A DNA stretch of 64,000 bases from Altererythrobacter xiamenensis (GCF_900177715.1 NZ_FXWG01000002.1:124001-188000), one strand, 5' to 3'; positions 46,309 to 56,147 are shown, numbered from the stretch's first letter. Notes: generated by a model not told the origin, from the sequence alone. Numbers and translations are program-made.

Positions 46309-47539
46309 TGCGGGTCAAGGGTATCCGCATTTCAGTCTTGTATCCACCCGGAATAGGGCCGGAATCAAGCGTGATGTCCTGTCCGAAGCGCGCCTCCAGC
46401 CGGTCACGGACGTTGGCGAGCCCGATGCCGAAACCGTGGGCGGAGCCTTCGGGAACACCCGGTCCGTCATCGCTGACGGTAACGACCAGCCGGTCGAACT
46501 CCTCACGTGCGGAAAGCGTGATCGTGACCGTGCGATTGACCGGCGAGACGGCATATTTGACCGAGTTTTCGACCAGGGGCTGCAAGATCATGCCCGGGAC
46601 GCGCGCGTCGGCGAGGTCTTCGGGAAGATCGAACTCGCAGCGCAATCGTTCCGGGAAGCGCACCGACTCGATGTCGAGGTAGAGCTTTTGCAGGTCGAAC
46701 TCGTCGTCCAGCCGCACATCGGTCGTCGGATCGTCCGCCAAGCTGTGACGATAGAAGCGCGAGATCGTCTGGATCATGCGCTCGGCCCGCTCGGCCTTGC
46801 CGGTCATCACCAGAGCGGAGAGCGAATTGAGCGTGTTGAAGAGAAAATGCGGATTGACCTGATAGCGCAGGCTCCTGAGCTCCGCCGCCTTGGCCGCGCT
46901 GCGAAACTCCTGTTCACGCCGTTCGGCAATGCGCGCTTTCGAGATCGCGACCATCGCATAATAAATGGCACACCAGGCGAGCATCATGAAATACCGGCTG
47001 AACGCGATTTCCGCGAGCGGTCCGATGAAGCCGACCACGCCGAACTCGCGGTCAACTGCCCCTTCGCCCCTGCCATCTCGTTCGGGTTCGCCGATCAGGT
47101 CCATGTCGGTCGATGCGCGTTCGGTCCGCTCGGTGCCCCGCTCACCGTCAACTGGATTGGCCATTTGCGATCCGTCGTCTCCGCGGGCATCCTCTTCGAA
47201 CATCGTCGCGAACTTCGTGTTCATTTCATAGAAGATGTAGTTGTTGATCTGCGCCGACAGGAGCGCTGCCGGCATTGCCAGCAACAGGGCTGCTGTCGCC
47301 TGAACCCAGATCGCCTTGCCATCGAAAAGTCTCAGCAGAGACCACAGGACGAGGGTGACTGCGATCCCGCCGATCGTGACGATCGAGCGCAGGCGCATCA
47401 TCTCGCCCGAATGACCGAGCCCGATGATCTCCCAGCGGATCGAAGCGAGAATGAAATAGACCGCCCACAACACCACGATCGAGACGATCACGGTGCGGAA
47501 AGAGACGGACGGACCCGTTTTAGTTGCAATTGTATCCAT
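46301..47539 (-). CDS. LytS/YehU-type sensor histidine kinase (second pair)
   Basis: 412 aa. N-terminal membrane segments (about residues 15-35, 52-72, 80-98 and, after an unusual polar insert, 165-190) carry the sensor. The insert (about residues 112-160, EEDARGDDGSQMANP through GRGEGAVD) is strongly charged and lies between helices. The kinase core has the H-box YQVNPHFLFNTLNS and the N-box LVENSVKYAV, then GIGLANVRDRLE. Stimulus unknown. It is coupled to the LytTR regulator by an 8-nt overlap. Confidence 0.9.
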   Translation of the reverse strand: MDTIATKTGPSVSFRTVIVSIVVLWAVYFILASIRWEIIGLGHSGEMMRLRSIVTIGGIAVTLVLWSLLRLFDGKAIWVQATAALLLAMPAALLSAQINNYIFYEMNTKFATMFEEDARGDDGSQMANPVDGERGTERTERASTDMDLIGEPERDGRGEGAVDREFGVVGFIGPLAEIAFSRYFMMLAWCAIYYAMVAISKARIAERREQEFRSAAKAAELRSLRYQVNPHFLFNTLNSLSALVMTGKAERAERMIQTISRFYRHSLADDPTTDVRLDDEFDLQKLYLDIESVRFPERLRCEFDLPEDLADARVPGMILQPLVENSVKYAVSPVNRTVTITLSAREEFDRLVVTVSDDGPGVPEGSAHGFGIGLANVRDRLEARFGQDITLDSGPIPGGYKTEMRIPLTRNG

Positions 47540-47639
47540 CAGACTTGCGATCTAGCGCCGGGCGGCAGCGAAGGCGAATCCGTCGTCGGTCGTGAATTGT
47601 CGTTCATCGAAAGTTCATCGACCGACGAAGGGCGAGGCA

Positions 47640-49166
47640 TCAGCCGTTTTGGAGCAAATTCTCCTTTGAAATCCGCTCCTTCCACTGCGCAGGGGCAAGC
47701 GTATGGACGTTTGTGCCTTCGCTGTCGACAGCGACGGTGACAGGCATATCCTTGACCGTGAACTCGTAAATCGCCTCCATCCCGAGATCCTCGAATCCGA
47801 CGACCCTGGCTTCCTTGATGGCGCGACTGACGAGGTACGCAGCGCCGCCTACCGCCATCAGATAGGCGACCTTGAAGCGGCTGATGACTTCGACAGCATC
47901 GTGCCCACGCTCTGCCTTGCCGATCATGGCCAGCAGGCCAAGGTCGAGCATCATTTCGGTGAACTTGTCCATGCGGGTGGCGGTGGTCGGACCGGCCGGC
48001 CCGACGACTTCACCCATCACCGGATCGACCGGACCGACGTAGTAGATCGCACGGCCCTTGAACTCGACCGGCAGCTCTTCGCCGCTATCGATCATCTCCT
48101 GGATGCGCTTGTGGGCCGCGTCGCGCCCGGTGAGCATCGCGCCATTGAGAAGCAGGCGGTCGCCCGCCTTCCAGCTGGCCACTTCTTCGGGCGTGAGATT
48201 GTCGAGGTCGACCCGCTTCGCCTCGGCATCGGGCTGCCATTCAACCTTGGGCCATTTGTCGAGATCGGGCTGCGGAATATAGGCCGGGCCCGAACCGTCC
48301 ATCGTCACATGAGCGTGGCGGGTGGCCGCGCAATTGGGGATCATGGCGACAGGCTTGCCCGCCGCATGGCATGGCCAGTCGAGAATCTTGACGTCAAGGA
48401 CAGTCGACAGACCGCCGAGCCCCTGCGCGCCTACACCCTGGGCGTTGACCGCATCGAAGATGTCGATCCGCAGCTGCTCGATATCCGTCTCGGCCCCGCG
48501 AGCCTTCAGCTGCGCCATGTCGATCGGATCCATCAGACTTTTCTTGGCGAGGCTCATGCAATGCTCTGCAGTTCCGCCGATACCGATGCCGAGCATTCCG
48601 GGCGGACACCAGCCCGCGCCCATCGAGGGGAGCTGTTCGACCACCCATTCGACGATATTGTCTGACGGGTTCATCATCTTGAACTTGGACTTGTTCTCGC
48701 TGCCGCCGCCCTTTGCAGCCACGTCGATGTCGATAGTGTTACCCGGCACCATCTCGACCGAAAGCACGCACGGCGTGTTGTCGCGGGTGTTACGGCGCGT
48801 GAAGGCCGGGTCTGCGAGGATCGAGGCGCGCAGCTTGTTGTCGGGATGGTTGTAAGCGCGGCGCACGCCTTCATCGACGACTTCCTGCAGGCTTCTCGAT
48901 GATTCGAGCCGGCAATCCTGGCCCCATTTGATGAAGACGTTGACGATGCCGGTGTCCTGGCAGATCGGGCGGTGCCCTTCGGCGCACATCCGGCTGTTGG
49001 TCAGGATCTGCGCGATCGCATCCTTCGCCGCCGGGCCCTGCTCCGCCTCATAGGCGTCTCCCAGCGCCTGGATATAATCCATCGGGTGATAGTAGGAGAT
49101 GTATTGCAGCGCATCCGCGACGGTTTCGATCAGATCGTCTTCGCGAATAATTGTCATGTCGCTCAT
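47640..49166 (-). CDS. fum: Class I fumarate hydratase, Fe-S type
   Basis: 508 aa from ATG 49166, with CAGGAG upstream; an ATG three codons later is possible. It interconverts fumarate and malate in the TCA cycle using a 4Fe-4S cluster. Cluster cysteines lie in PICQDTGIVNVF, in MIPNCAATRHAHV and in the WCPPGMLGIGIGG region. The C-terminal beta-subunit part shows GRAIYYVGPVDPVMGEVVGPAGPTTATRMD. The length agrees with fused FumA-type enzymes. Confidence 0.94.
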   Translation of the reverse strand: MSDMTIIREDDLIETVADALQYISYYHPMDYIQALGDAYEAEQGPAAKDAIAQILTNSRMCAEGHRPICQDTGIVNVFIKWGQDCRLESSRSLQEVVDEGVRRAYNHPDNKLRASILADPAFTRRNTRDNTPCVLSVEMVPGNTIDIDVAAKGGGSENKSKFKMMNPSDNIVEWVVEQLPSMGAGWCPPGMLGIGIGGTAEHCMSLAKKSLMDPIDMAQLKARGAETDIEQLRIDIFDAVNAQGVGAQGLGGLSTVLDVKILDWPCHAAGKPVAMIPNCAATRHAHVTMDGSGPAYIPQPDLDKWPKVEWQPDAEAKRVDLDNLTPEEVASWKAGDRLLLNGAMLTGRDAAHKRIQEMIDSGEELPVEFKGRAIYYVGPVDPVMGEVVGPAGPTTATRMDKFTEMMLDLGLLAMIGKAERGHDAVEVISRFKVAYLMAVGGAAYLVSRAIKEARVVGFEDLGMEAIYEFTVKDMPVTVAVDSEGTNVHTLAPAQWKERISKENLLQNG

Positions 49167-49309
49167 CGAGGCTGTGCTCCTGTCGGTCGAATCGCAAACC
49201 CCTAAAGCACTCGTGATGCCTAGCGTCAAAGCGCTTGGCGCGAGGCGGTGCATTGTCTAGGGAGGATTGACGCACTGTGTTGTCAGTGTAATACAGCTTA
49301 TCCGAGACG

Positions 49310-49900
49310 ATGATGACTCAATTCGACATGACTTCCGCCCGCAAGGCGATGATCGACAGCCAGTTGCGCACGAGCGGCGTGAACGATGAATTCGTGCTCG
49401 CCCGGATGAACGCCGTGGCGCGCGAAGAGTTCGTGCCCGAAAGCGCCAAAGCTGTCGCCTATATGGACCGCGCGATTCCGCTGGGCGAAGGGCGCTATCT
49501 CAGCTCGCCACTGGTTCATGGCAAGATGCTCGCCGAAGCGGCACCGAAGAGCGATGACCGCGTGCTGGTGGTCGAGAACGGCTCTTCCTATCTCGCCGAG
49601 CTGATCCGTCCGCTCGTCGCCGAAGTCGACACCATTGCTGCCGACAAGGCTGCGGGCAAGGGCAGTCCGCGCAAGACCTATTCGCTGATCCTGGTCGACG
49701 GCGCGATCGAAGAAGTTCCTGCGGGCCTCGCCAAGCGGCTCGACGAGAACGGACGGATCGTGACCGGCGTCGTCGCGCGCGGGGTCACCCGGCTCGCGAC
49801 CGGTCGCAAGGTCGCAGGATCGGTTGCCCTGCAACCACAGGCTGAAATCGGTATCCCTGTCCTTCATCAATTCGACAAGCCCAAGGGCTGGAGCTTCTGA
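49310..49900 (+). CDS. Degenerate protein-L-isoaspartate methyltransferase-like protein
   Basis: 196 aa. The N-terminal third matches Pcm (ARKAMIDSQLRTSGVNDEFVL, AVAREEFVPESAKAVAYMD, IPLGEGRYLSSPLVHGKML). The S-adenosylmethionine motif, normally VLEIGTGSGY, is VLVVENGSSY, and the stretch from there to YSLILVDGAIEEVP is about 25 residues shorter than in E. coli Pcm. The nucleotide-binding part therefore looks lost. It is probably not an active repair methyltransferase. tolC starts 4 nt after it, as seen in related genomes to my knowledge. Confidence 0.85.
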   Translation: MMTQFDMTSARKAMIDSQLRTSGVNDEFVLARMNAVAREEFVPESAKAVAYMDRAIPLGEGRYLSSPLVHGKMLAEAAPKSDDRVLVVENGSSYLAELIRPLVAEVDTIAADKAAGKGSPRKTYSLILVDGAIEEVPAGLAKRLDENGRIVTGVVARGVTRLATGRKVAGSVALQPQAEIGIPVLHQFDKPKGWSF

Positions 49901-49903
49901 CGC

Positions 49904-51397
49904 ATGAGTAAAGCGGCCATTCTTGGTCGGCGGATGGCCGCCACCCTGTTGCTGGGCAGCACGGCGCTCGCGACTTCGGCCCAGGCTGACACGCTACGCG
50001 AAGCGCTGGCCGGTGCATACACAACCAATCCGACGCTGCAGGCCGCCCGCGCACAGCAGCGTGCAACCGACGAAGAGGTGCCGATTCAGAAATCGCGCGC
50101 CCTCCCCGATGTGTCCGTGACGGGTAATCACATCGAGTTCGTCAAGACTTCGCCCAACAGCTTCACGACGCCCGAGCGCCGCCTGCAGATCGGCCCCGAT
50201 CTCCAGGTTCCGATCTATTCGGGGGGTGCAATCAAGAACTCGATCAAGGCGGCCAAGGAGCGAGTCGCCGCGGGCCAAGCCGATCTGCGCGGCACCGAAA
50301 GCGCGATCTTCAGTCAGGTCGTGGCAGCCTATATGGACGTCCTTCGCAACGAGGCCGTTGTCGCGCTCTCGGAAAACCAGGTTGAGGTTCTGGGCGTCAA
50401 CCTGCAGGCGACAAGCGATCGTTTCGAGATCGGCGATCTGACCCGTACCGATGTCGCGCAATCGCAATCGCGCCTCGCCGTCGCACAGAGCGACCTGAGG
50501 AGCGCTCAGGCGAATCTGATTTCTGCGCGCGAGACGTACATTCAGCTTGTCGGCGAGGCGCCGACCAATCTTCAGGCTCCGCCCCCGCTGCCCGGCCTGC
50601 CGGATACCGTCGGGACCGCAGTGGTCACCGCGCTCGAAAACAATCCCGACCTCATCGCTGCGAAGGAGCGCGCCGCTGCCGCCGGCTTCGACAGCGAAGT
50701 TGCGGGTTCGGGCCGCCTTCCGACGCTCGGAGCCTTCGCAGGCCTCGACTACACGAATTATTTCGGCACCCTCGGCGGACCGGTATCTGCGGACTTCAAC
50801 CAGAACGAGACCACGGCAAACTTCGGTTTGCAGCTGACCATCCCGATCTTTCAGGGCGGACGGCCAGCCGCGCAGCAGCGCCAGGCCTATGCGCGCGAAA
50901 CGGCGGCGCTCGAACAGGCGGTAGCTGCCGAGCGCAATGTCATCGCTCAGGTTCGCTCCGCCTGGGAGGCATGGCAGGCGGCCAATGCGATCATCGAATC
51001 AAGCCAGGCGGCGGTTTCCGCAGCCGAGCTCAGCCTCGAAGGCGTTCGCGCGGAAAACTCGATCGGGAATCGCTCGATCCTCGATGTGCTGAATGCCGAG
51101 CAGGAATTACTGGGCGCGCGTGTTCAGCTCGTGACGGCGCGGCGCAATGCCTATGTCGCCGGTTTCAGCCTGCTTGCCGCGATGGGCCGCGCCGAAGCGC
51201 GCGACCTCAACCTCGATACGGGCGGGCCGCTTTACGACCCGCAGATCAATTACGATCGGGTGAGCGGCAAGTTCTGGGACTGGGATCGCGACCCCGAACC
51301 GGAAGCGGTTTCGACCAGCACCGTTGACATCCCCGCCCCTGACGCGACAATTGGCCCGATCGATGAATCACCCGTCGATCAATCGGAAGGCGACTAA
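49904..51397 (+). CDS. tolC: TolC family outer membrane protein
   Basis: 497 aa. A signal peptide (cleavage near TSAQA) precedes two OEP repeats with the long alternating helices and beta strands of TolC: LREALAGAYTTNPTLQAARA, then DLTRTDVAQSQSRLAVAQSDL, and in the second half FQGGRPAAQQRQAYARETAALEQAVA in parts and SIGNRSILDVLNAEQELLGARVQLV. It forms the outer-membrane exit duct for type I secretion and drug efflux. The C-terminal tail is acidic. It follows the Pcm-like gene by 3 nt. Confidence 0.95.
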   Translation: MSKAAILGRRMAATLLLGSTALATSAQADTLREALAGAYTTNPTLQAARAQQRATDEEVPIQKSRALPDVSVTGNHIEFVKTSPNSFTTPERRLQIGPDLQVPIYSGGAIKNSIKAAKERVAAGQADLRGTESAIFSQVVAAYMDVLRNEAVVALSENQVEVLGVNLQATSDRFEIGDLTRTDVAQSQSRLAVAQSDLRSAQANLISARETYIQLVGEAPTNLQAPPPLPGLPDTVGTAVVTALENNPDLIAAKERAAAAGFDSEVAGSGRLPTLGAFAGLDYTNYFGTLGGPVSADFNQNETTANFGLQLTIPIFQGGRPAAQQRQAYARETAALEQAVAAERNVIAQVRSAWEAWQAANAIIESSQAAVSAAELSLEGVRAENSIGNRSILDVLNAEQELLGARVQLVTARRNAYVAGFSLLAAMGRAEARDLNLDTGGPLYDPQINYDRVSGKFWDWDRDPEPEAVSTSTVDIPAPDATIGPIDESPVDQSEGD

Positions 51398-51438
51398 CCG
51401 GGCTAACCGGTACGGCGCGAAACGGGGAACAAGTTGGC

Positions 51439-52005
51439 ATGGGCCAGGGTAACGAAGCGTCGGTCGAAGAGATTCTTGAATCGATCAAGAAGGTGATCGC
51501 GCGCGACAATCGCGAGGACGCGATGGAGCTGCGCCGCCGCCGCGAAACGGAAGGTGTGGTGGATGGTCGCAGCGATGGCCGTCACGCCGACATGATCCGT
51601 TCGCAGACCGCTGCTCACATGAGTTCCGACGAAGATGCGGACGAGAGCGAGGCCGAGGAAGTGCTCGATCTCGCCGAAATGGAGTTTGCCGAGGATCTCG
51701 ACCCGCCAACCTCCTCGGAAGACGACGAGGATGACAACGACGGTGATGGCGACGAGGGTGACGACAGCCCGCTGACGAACGAGGCGGTCGCCAGTTCGAT
51801 GCGCGAGAATTTCGCTGCATTGGCCTTGCTGGCCGAACCCGGTGCGCAGCCGCAGATCGTCCGTTCCGGCGAAACATCGCTCGAAGGTTTGGTGCGCGAC
51901 ATGCTGCGCCCGATGCTCTCCGAATGGCTCGACAAGAACCTGCCCGGGATGGTCGAAAAGATGGTTCAGGCGGAAATCGCGCGGATCGCGGGCAAGCGCG
52001 GCTAA
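51439..52005 (+). CDS. DUF2497 / PopZ-family polar organising protein
   Basis: 188 aa with the PopZ layout: a short N-terminal helix (VEEILESIKKVIARDN, residues about 8-24), a long acidic disordered middle (DEDDNDGDGDEGDD), and a C-terminal helical pair (LEGLVRDMLRPMLSEWLDKN and LPGMVEKMVQAEIARIAG in parts). In Caulobacter PopZ forms a polar matrix holding ParB-parS and cell-cycle proteins. Sequence identity is low outside the two ends, as is normal for the family. It is directly downstream of tolC. Confidence 0.88.
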   Translation: MGQGNEASVEEILESIKKVIARDNREDAMELRRRRETEGVVDGRSDGRHADMIRSQTAAHMSSDEDADESEAEEVLDLAEMEFAEDLDPPTSSEDDEDDNDGDGDEGDDSPLTNEAVASSMRENFAALALLAEPGAQPQIVRSGETSLEGLVRDMLRPMLSEWLDKNLPGMVEKMVQAEIARIAGKRG

Positions 52006-52102
52006 CCCGGGCTAACAGCGCCTAATTTCAGCTAACGGCGTCTAGACGCGCTGGCGTTCTCGCATTCACGCCAACTTGCGCTTTCCCTGTCTGCGGACTC
52101 TG

Positions 52103-52128
52103 GATTAGCGACGCGAGGCACGCTAATC
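52103..52128. repeat. Perfect inverted repeat just upstream of the S9 peptidase gene
   Basis: GATTAGCG and CGCTAATC are exact reverse complements, 10 bp apart, ending 9 nt before the ATG. It may be an operator overlapping the promoter or a hairpin at the ribosome site, since the ribosome site of the gene is weak. Confidence 0.5.
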
Positions 52129-52137
52129 GCTCTTCCC

Positions 52138-54345
52138 ATGATAAAAAATATCGGGTTCGCCCCAGGCCTAGCCTTCGCCGCCGCGTTTTGCGCCACGCTT
52201 TACGCACACCCAGCCATTGCCGACAATCACGGCGCACAGCGCGACGCCCCTGGTGCGGTGAATGCGCCGATGAGCGCACGTGACCTCGTGACGATGCCGC
52301 GGCTCGGTGCACCAAGCGTCAGCCCCGACGGCCACCATGTCATCTATCAGGTTACGGAGACCGATCCGACGACGCTCGAACGCACGCCAGCGTTCTACCT
52401 GCGCAGCCTCGACGATCTCGAAATGCCTGCCATCCGCCTCAATCTGGGCGAAGGCGCGGGCTCGGTCACCTACGGGCCGGACGGCGCAATTTACTGGCTG
52501 ACCGACCGCCGCACACCTGCCGAAGACGATATCGAAAAGGTCGAAGGATACTCTCGCGTCTGGCGGGGTGAAGTGGCGGCCGATGGGGTCATTCGCGGCG
52601 CGCTTCCCTTCGCAGACTTCCATGGCGAGGGCATCGACGGCTTTCATATCGCTCCGACTGGCGACAAGATCGCCGTCTGGGCCGCTATCGCGCGCGACTG
52701 CCCGCGCTTCGGTTGCGAGGACGATGGCAAGAAGCACCTGCCCGGCCCGGGTGACGGCCGTCTTTATGACGGCAGTGACGGCTTCATTCGGCACTGGGAT
52801 CACTGGACTTCGCCCGGCACGACCAACCGCGTTTTCGTCTTCGATATGGAAAACGGCGAACTGGTTGGCGACGGCGTGCCGCTCGACGGTCAGGATCCGG
52901 AAACGGGCCTCACCGCCAATACGCCAACCATGCCCTTCGGCGGGGGTGAGGACATTGCATGGGCCGCCGATGGCCAGAGCGTGTTCTTTACCGCGCGTGT
53001 CGCCGACGCCAGCGAGCCCACCTCGACCGATCTCGACATCTACCGGTCGGACCTTTCAGGCCGCGCGCCGATCGAACTGACGGCGGCCAACACCGCCTAT
53101 GATTCGCTTCCCTCCCCGTCCCCCGACGGGAAATACCTCGCCTATGTCGCGATGGCGCGCCCGGGATACGAGGCGGACCGGCTGGTGGTTCAGCTGCGCG
53201 ATCTCGCCACCGGCGAAACCCGCGCGCTGACGCAGGACATCGATCGGAGCTTCGGCTCGCTCGCATGGACGCCCGATTCGCGATTCATCGTCGCGACCGC
53301 ACAGGACGTGCTCGACACGCCTGCCTTCCGCATCGACGTGCAGTCGGGCGCGGTCGAGAAGCTCGACCTGATGGCAGGGAATGAAGCGCATATCGGCAAT
53401 ATTTCCACTTTGGCTGGAAACCGTCTGATCTTCACTCGCGATTCGATTGGCACGCCGAGCGAGCTTTATCTCTCGAAGGGCTGGAAACAGGCAAAGCCGC
53501 TGACTGACGTAGCGATGAGCCGGATGGGCGAAATGGCATCGACCAAGACCACCCGTTTCAGCTTTGCCGGCGCGGGCGGGGACACGGTCTATGGCCAGAT
53601 CACCAAGCTCGAAAATCAGCAGGGGCCGATTCCCGCGATCCTCTACATCCACGGCGGACCACAGGGTTCGTTCAACGATGGCTGGTCCAGCCGCTGGAAC
53701 CCGCGCGTACTGGCGAGCCAGGGCTATGCGGTCATCTCGGTCGATTTCCACGGGAGCACCGGATACGGGCAGGAGTTCACCGATGCGATCAACCAGGACT
53801 GGGGCGGCAAGCCGCTCGAGGACCTGAAGCTCGGCCTCGCCGCAGCCCTCGCAAAGGATCCGCAGATCGACGGAGACCGCGCCTGCGCCATGGGCGCGAG
53901 CTATGGCGGCTACATGGTCAACTGGATTGCAGGCAACTGGCCCGATCGGTTCAAATGCCTCGTCCAGCATGACGGGCTGTTCGACATGCGCAGCTTCTAT
54001 TTCTCTACGGAGGAATTGTGGTTCCCGCGCTGGGATTTCGGCGGATCCTATGCCGAAAACCCCGAGCTTTACGAAAAGTGGAACCCGGTCAACCACGTCG
54101 ACAAGTGGCAGACGCCAATGCTGGTGGTGACGGGCGAGAAGGATTTCCGCGTCCCCTACACGCAGGGCATCCAGAGCTTCACCGCACTGCAGGAGCGCGG
54201 CATTCCTTCGCAGCTTCTGGTCTTTCCGGAAGAAAATCACTGGGTGCTGGGCGCGAAGAACTCGCTGCAATGGCACCAGACCGTGTTCGCATGGCTCAAT
54301 CGCTGGCTGGGCGAGGAAGATTCATCGGAAGCCGGTAGCGAGTGA
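52138..54345 (+). CDS. S9 family prolyl oligopeptidase-type peptidase, exported
   Basis: 735 aa. A signal peptide ([29 protein letters not shown] in parts) precedes a WD40-like propeller (about residues 40-430) and a C-terminal alpha/beta hydrolase domain. The nucleophile is in MGASYGGYM (Ser about 588), the acid in [12 protein letters not shown], and the histidine in EENHWVLG (about 701). The layout is that of acylaminoacyl / dipeptidyl peptidases that trim peptides in the periplasm. A ferredoxin gene overlaps its stop (GTGA). Confidence 0.92.
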   Translation: MIKNIGFAPGLAFAAAFCATLYAHPAIADNHGAQRDAPGAVNAPMSARDLVTMPRLGAPSVSPDGHHVIYQVTETDPTTLERTPAFYLRSLDDLEMPAIRLNLGEGAGSVTYGPDGAIYWLTDRRTPAEDDIEKVEGYSRVWRGEVAADGVIRGALPFADFHGEGIDGFHIAPTGDKIAVWAAIARDCPRFGCEDDGKKHLPGPGDGRLYDGSDGFIRHWDHWTSPGTTNRVFVFDMENGELVGDGVPLDGQDPETGLTANTPTMPFGGGEDIAWAADGQSVFFTARVADASEPTSTDLDIYRSDLSGRAPIELTAANTAYDSLPSPSPDGKYLAYVAMARPGYEADRLVVQLRDLATGETRALTQDIDRSFGSLAWTPDSRFIVATAQDVLDTPAFRIDVQSGAVEKLDLMAGNEAHIGNISTLAGNRLIFTRDSIGTPSELYLSKGWKQAKPLTDVAMSRMGEMASTKTTRFSFAGAGGDTVYGQITKLENQQGPIPAILYIHGGPQGSFNDGWSSRWNPRVLASQGYAVISVDFHGSTGYGQEFTDAINQDWGGKPLEDLKLGLAAALAKDPQIDGDRACAMGASYGGYMVNWIAGNWPDRFKCLVQHDGLFDMRSFYFSTEELWFPRWDFGGSYAENPELYEKWNPVNHVDKWQTPMLVVTGEKDFRVPYTQGIQSFTALQERGIPSQLLVFPEENHWVLGAKNSLQWHQTVFAWLNRWLGEEDSSEAGSE

Positions 54346-54743
54346 GCAAGAAGAAGGGCCTCGTCGAAGCGCAGCGTGCGCTCGCCAAGATCGGCGGCGA
54401 GACGATCGAGCGCCATATCTTCCTGTGCGCGATAAGCGAGAAGCAGAAATGCTGCTCGCGCAAGGAAGGCGAAGCCGCGTGGAAATATCTCAAGAAGCGG
54501 ATGAAGCAGCTTGGGCTGGCCGGGCCGAAACGCAGCGACGGCAGCGGCGGCGTCCAGCGCACCAAGGCCGATTGCCTGCAGGTCTGCGCGTTCGGTCCGA
54601 TCGCGGTCGTCTGGCCGGACCGCGTCTGGTATCATTCCTGCAATGAGGACGTGCTCGAGCGCATCCTGCAAGAACACGTGATCGGCGGACAGGTCGTCGA
54701 AGATTACCGGCTGACGGCGCCCCCTGAGACTTCGGAACCCTAG
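54342..54743 (+). CDS. Thioredoxin-like [2Fe-2S] ferredoxin
   Basis: 133 aa, GTG start overlapping the peptidase stop. The cysteines of this class are present: Cys29, Cys37/38, Cys78 and Cys82 ([17 protein letters not shown] and [11 protein letters not shown]). The [10 protein letters not shown] segment and lysine-rich helices fit the Shethna-type fold. It carries electrons in the cytoplasm; the partner is unknown, and the pairing with an exported peptidase is probably positional only. Confidence 0.87.
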   Translation: MSKKKGLVEAQRALAKIGGETIERHIFLCAISEKQKCCSRKEGEAAWKYLKKRMKQLGLAGPKRSDGSGGVQRTKADCLQVCAFGPIAVVWPDRVWYHSCNEDVLERILQEHVIGGQVVEDYRLTAPPETSEP

Positions 54744-55039
54744 TCGAGGTCTTCCTCGCTGCGTGGCAGGTTGTTATCGACCGATGCGTCATGCCCGGTC
54801 CCGTTCGACAGGAACACGAGACCCATCAGGGCGCTGGTCAGCAACATCGAGAAGCCGATGCCAAGCGCGACCGCGATATAGAAGTGAATCGAGACCGCAC
54901 CCTGAAATTTGTAAAGGAGGGCGAGCGCAATCACGACAACGCCCACCGTCACGCTGAACATAAAGCGCATTAGGCGGCGATACCGCGCCCATGCGTGTGC
55001 GGCCATTTCGGGATCGTCGAGAGGGGACTTGCCGGTCAT
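54740..55039 (-). CDS. Small two-helix membrane protein
   Basis: 99 aa from the ATG giving [20 protein letters not shown]. Two membrane segments (about residues 27-47, [18 protein letters not shown], and 53-76, [21 protein letters not shown]) are followed by a polar tail [10 protein letters not shown]. The end overlaps the end of the ferredoxin gene (convergent, 4 bp). The layout resembles uncharacterised sphingomonad membrane proteins; no function known. Confidence 0.78.
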   Translation of the reverse strand: MTGKSPLDDPEMAAHAWARYRRLMRFMFSVTVGVVVIALALLYKFQGAVSIHFYIAVALGIGFSMLLTSALMGLVFLSNGTGHDASVDNNLPRSEEDLD

Positions 55040-55174
55040 GGGGCCCCAGATGGGCGTTGCGGCAGCCCGCGGCAATGGGAAATTCCCACGCGATGCTTGC
55101 GGACTGGCATATAGATTCGCTTTTTTCCCGGCTTGGTGGCATTCTTCCAACTTCATAGCGGAGGAGGCTCGCCC

Positions 55175-55606
55175 ATGGATATTGCCCAGATCATCGCCAA
55201 TCGTAGCGCGAGCGAGGTAATATCCTGCGAAGTCTCGACATTGGTACGCGATGCGGTGGCCATTCTTGCCGAGAAGAGGATCGGCGCGCTGCCCGTGATG
55301 GAAGGGGGGAGAGTCGCCGGAATTTTCTCCGAACGCGACGTCATCTATCGCTTGCGGGAGGAGGGCGACGCTTGCCTCGGCCGTCAGGTCGGCCAGGTCA
55401 TGACCGCCCCTGCGATCACCGTCACTCCCTCCACCAGCGTCGTCGAAGCGCTCAGCCTGATGACCAGCCGCCGGTTCCGCCACCTCCCCGTCGTCGAGAA
55501 CGGGGACATGCGTGGCTTCGTCTCGATCGGCGACCTTGTGAAAAGCCGGCTCGACGAAGTGCAGCACGAGGCTGAGGCGATGCGCGAATATATCACCCAC
55601 GGCTGA
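55175..55606 (+). CDS. CBS domain pair protein
   Basis: 143 aa from the ATG preceded by GGAGGAG. Two CBS motifs are seen: LVRDAVAILAEKRIGALPVMEGGRVAGIFSERDVI (in parts) and TSVVEALSLMTSRRFRHLPVV with GFVSIGDLVKSRL. Stand-alone CBS pairs bind adenine nucleotides and regulate enzymes or transporters. The partner is not evident here. Confidence 0.88.
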   Translation: MDIAQIIANRSASEVISCEVSTLVRDAVAILAEKRIGALPVMEGGRVAGIFSERDVIYRLREEGDACLGRQVGQVMTAPAITVTPSTSVVEALSLMTSRRFRHLPVVENGDMRGFVSIGDLVKSRLDEVQHEAEAMREYITHG

Positions 55607-55651
55607 CTTCCGACTTGTGACTGGCGCACTCGCTTCCTAAATCTGACTCAT

Positions 55652-55981
55652 ATGGCAGACACACTGACCCTGACGCCCGCCGCAGCCAAGCGCGTGGCAT
55701 GGATTGCCGAAAAGCAGGCCAAGCCCGCTATCTTGCGGCTTTCGGTCGAAGGCGGGGGGTGTTCGGGCTTCCAGTACAAGTTCGACCTCGCCGAAGCGCC
55801 CGATGGTGACGATGCGGTGAGCGAGACCGATGGTGTTCGGCTGGTCGTCGATCCGGTCAGCTTCGACCTCGTTTCGGGCAGCGTTGTCGATTTCGTGGAA
55901 TCGCTTGGAGGAGCGGCCTTTCGCGTCGAGAACCCTCAGGCCGCTGCCGGTTGCGGCTGCGGATCGAGCTTCGGGATTTAG
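55652..55981 (+). CDS. erpA: A-type iron-sulfur carrier, ErpA-like
   Basis: 109 aa. The three cysteines are in EGGGCSGFQYKF and AAGCGCGSSF. The N-terminus (MADTLTLTPAAAKRVAWIAEK) and the RLVVDPVSFDLVSGSVVDF segment are as in ErpA, which delivers clusters to isoprenoid enzymes. It is separate from the suf operon. A long palindromic spacer follows before xth. Confidence 0.9.
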   Translation: MADTLTLTPAAAKRVAWIAEKQAKPAILRLSVEGGGCSGFQYKFDLAEAPDGDDAVSETDGVRLVVDPVSFDLVSGSVVDFVESLGGAAFRVENPQAAAGCGCGSSFGI

Positions 55982-56029
55982 GGCTTTGGGTTGAGAGGCG
56001 CTCAGGCACTGCGTTCCTGAGCGGCCACG

Positions 56030-56105
56030 CCACCCACACCCTCCACCCTTCCGCCCGGATTGTATCCCGGTAGGCTCCGGGCGGAAGGGTGGAGGGCGCG
56101 GGTGG
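56030..56105 (+). repeat. Long near-perfect hairpin in the erpA-xth spacer
   Basis: The arms at 56039-56058 and 56077-56096 are 20-nt exact reverse complements (CCCTCCACCCTTCCGCCCGG and its complement) around an 18-nt loop. A further CCACCC / GGGTGG pair (56030-56035, 56100-56105) extends the stem across a 3x3 internal loop. No T-run follows, so it is not a simple terminator. Confidence 0.85.
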
Positions 56106-56147
56106 CACGGATGGACGACGAGAAAATCATCCGCCATTACACCACCC

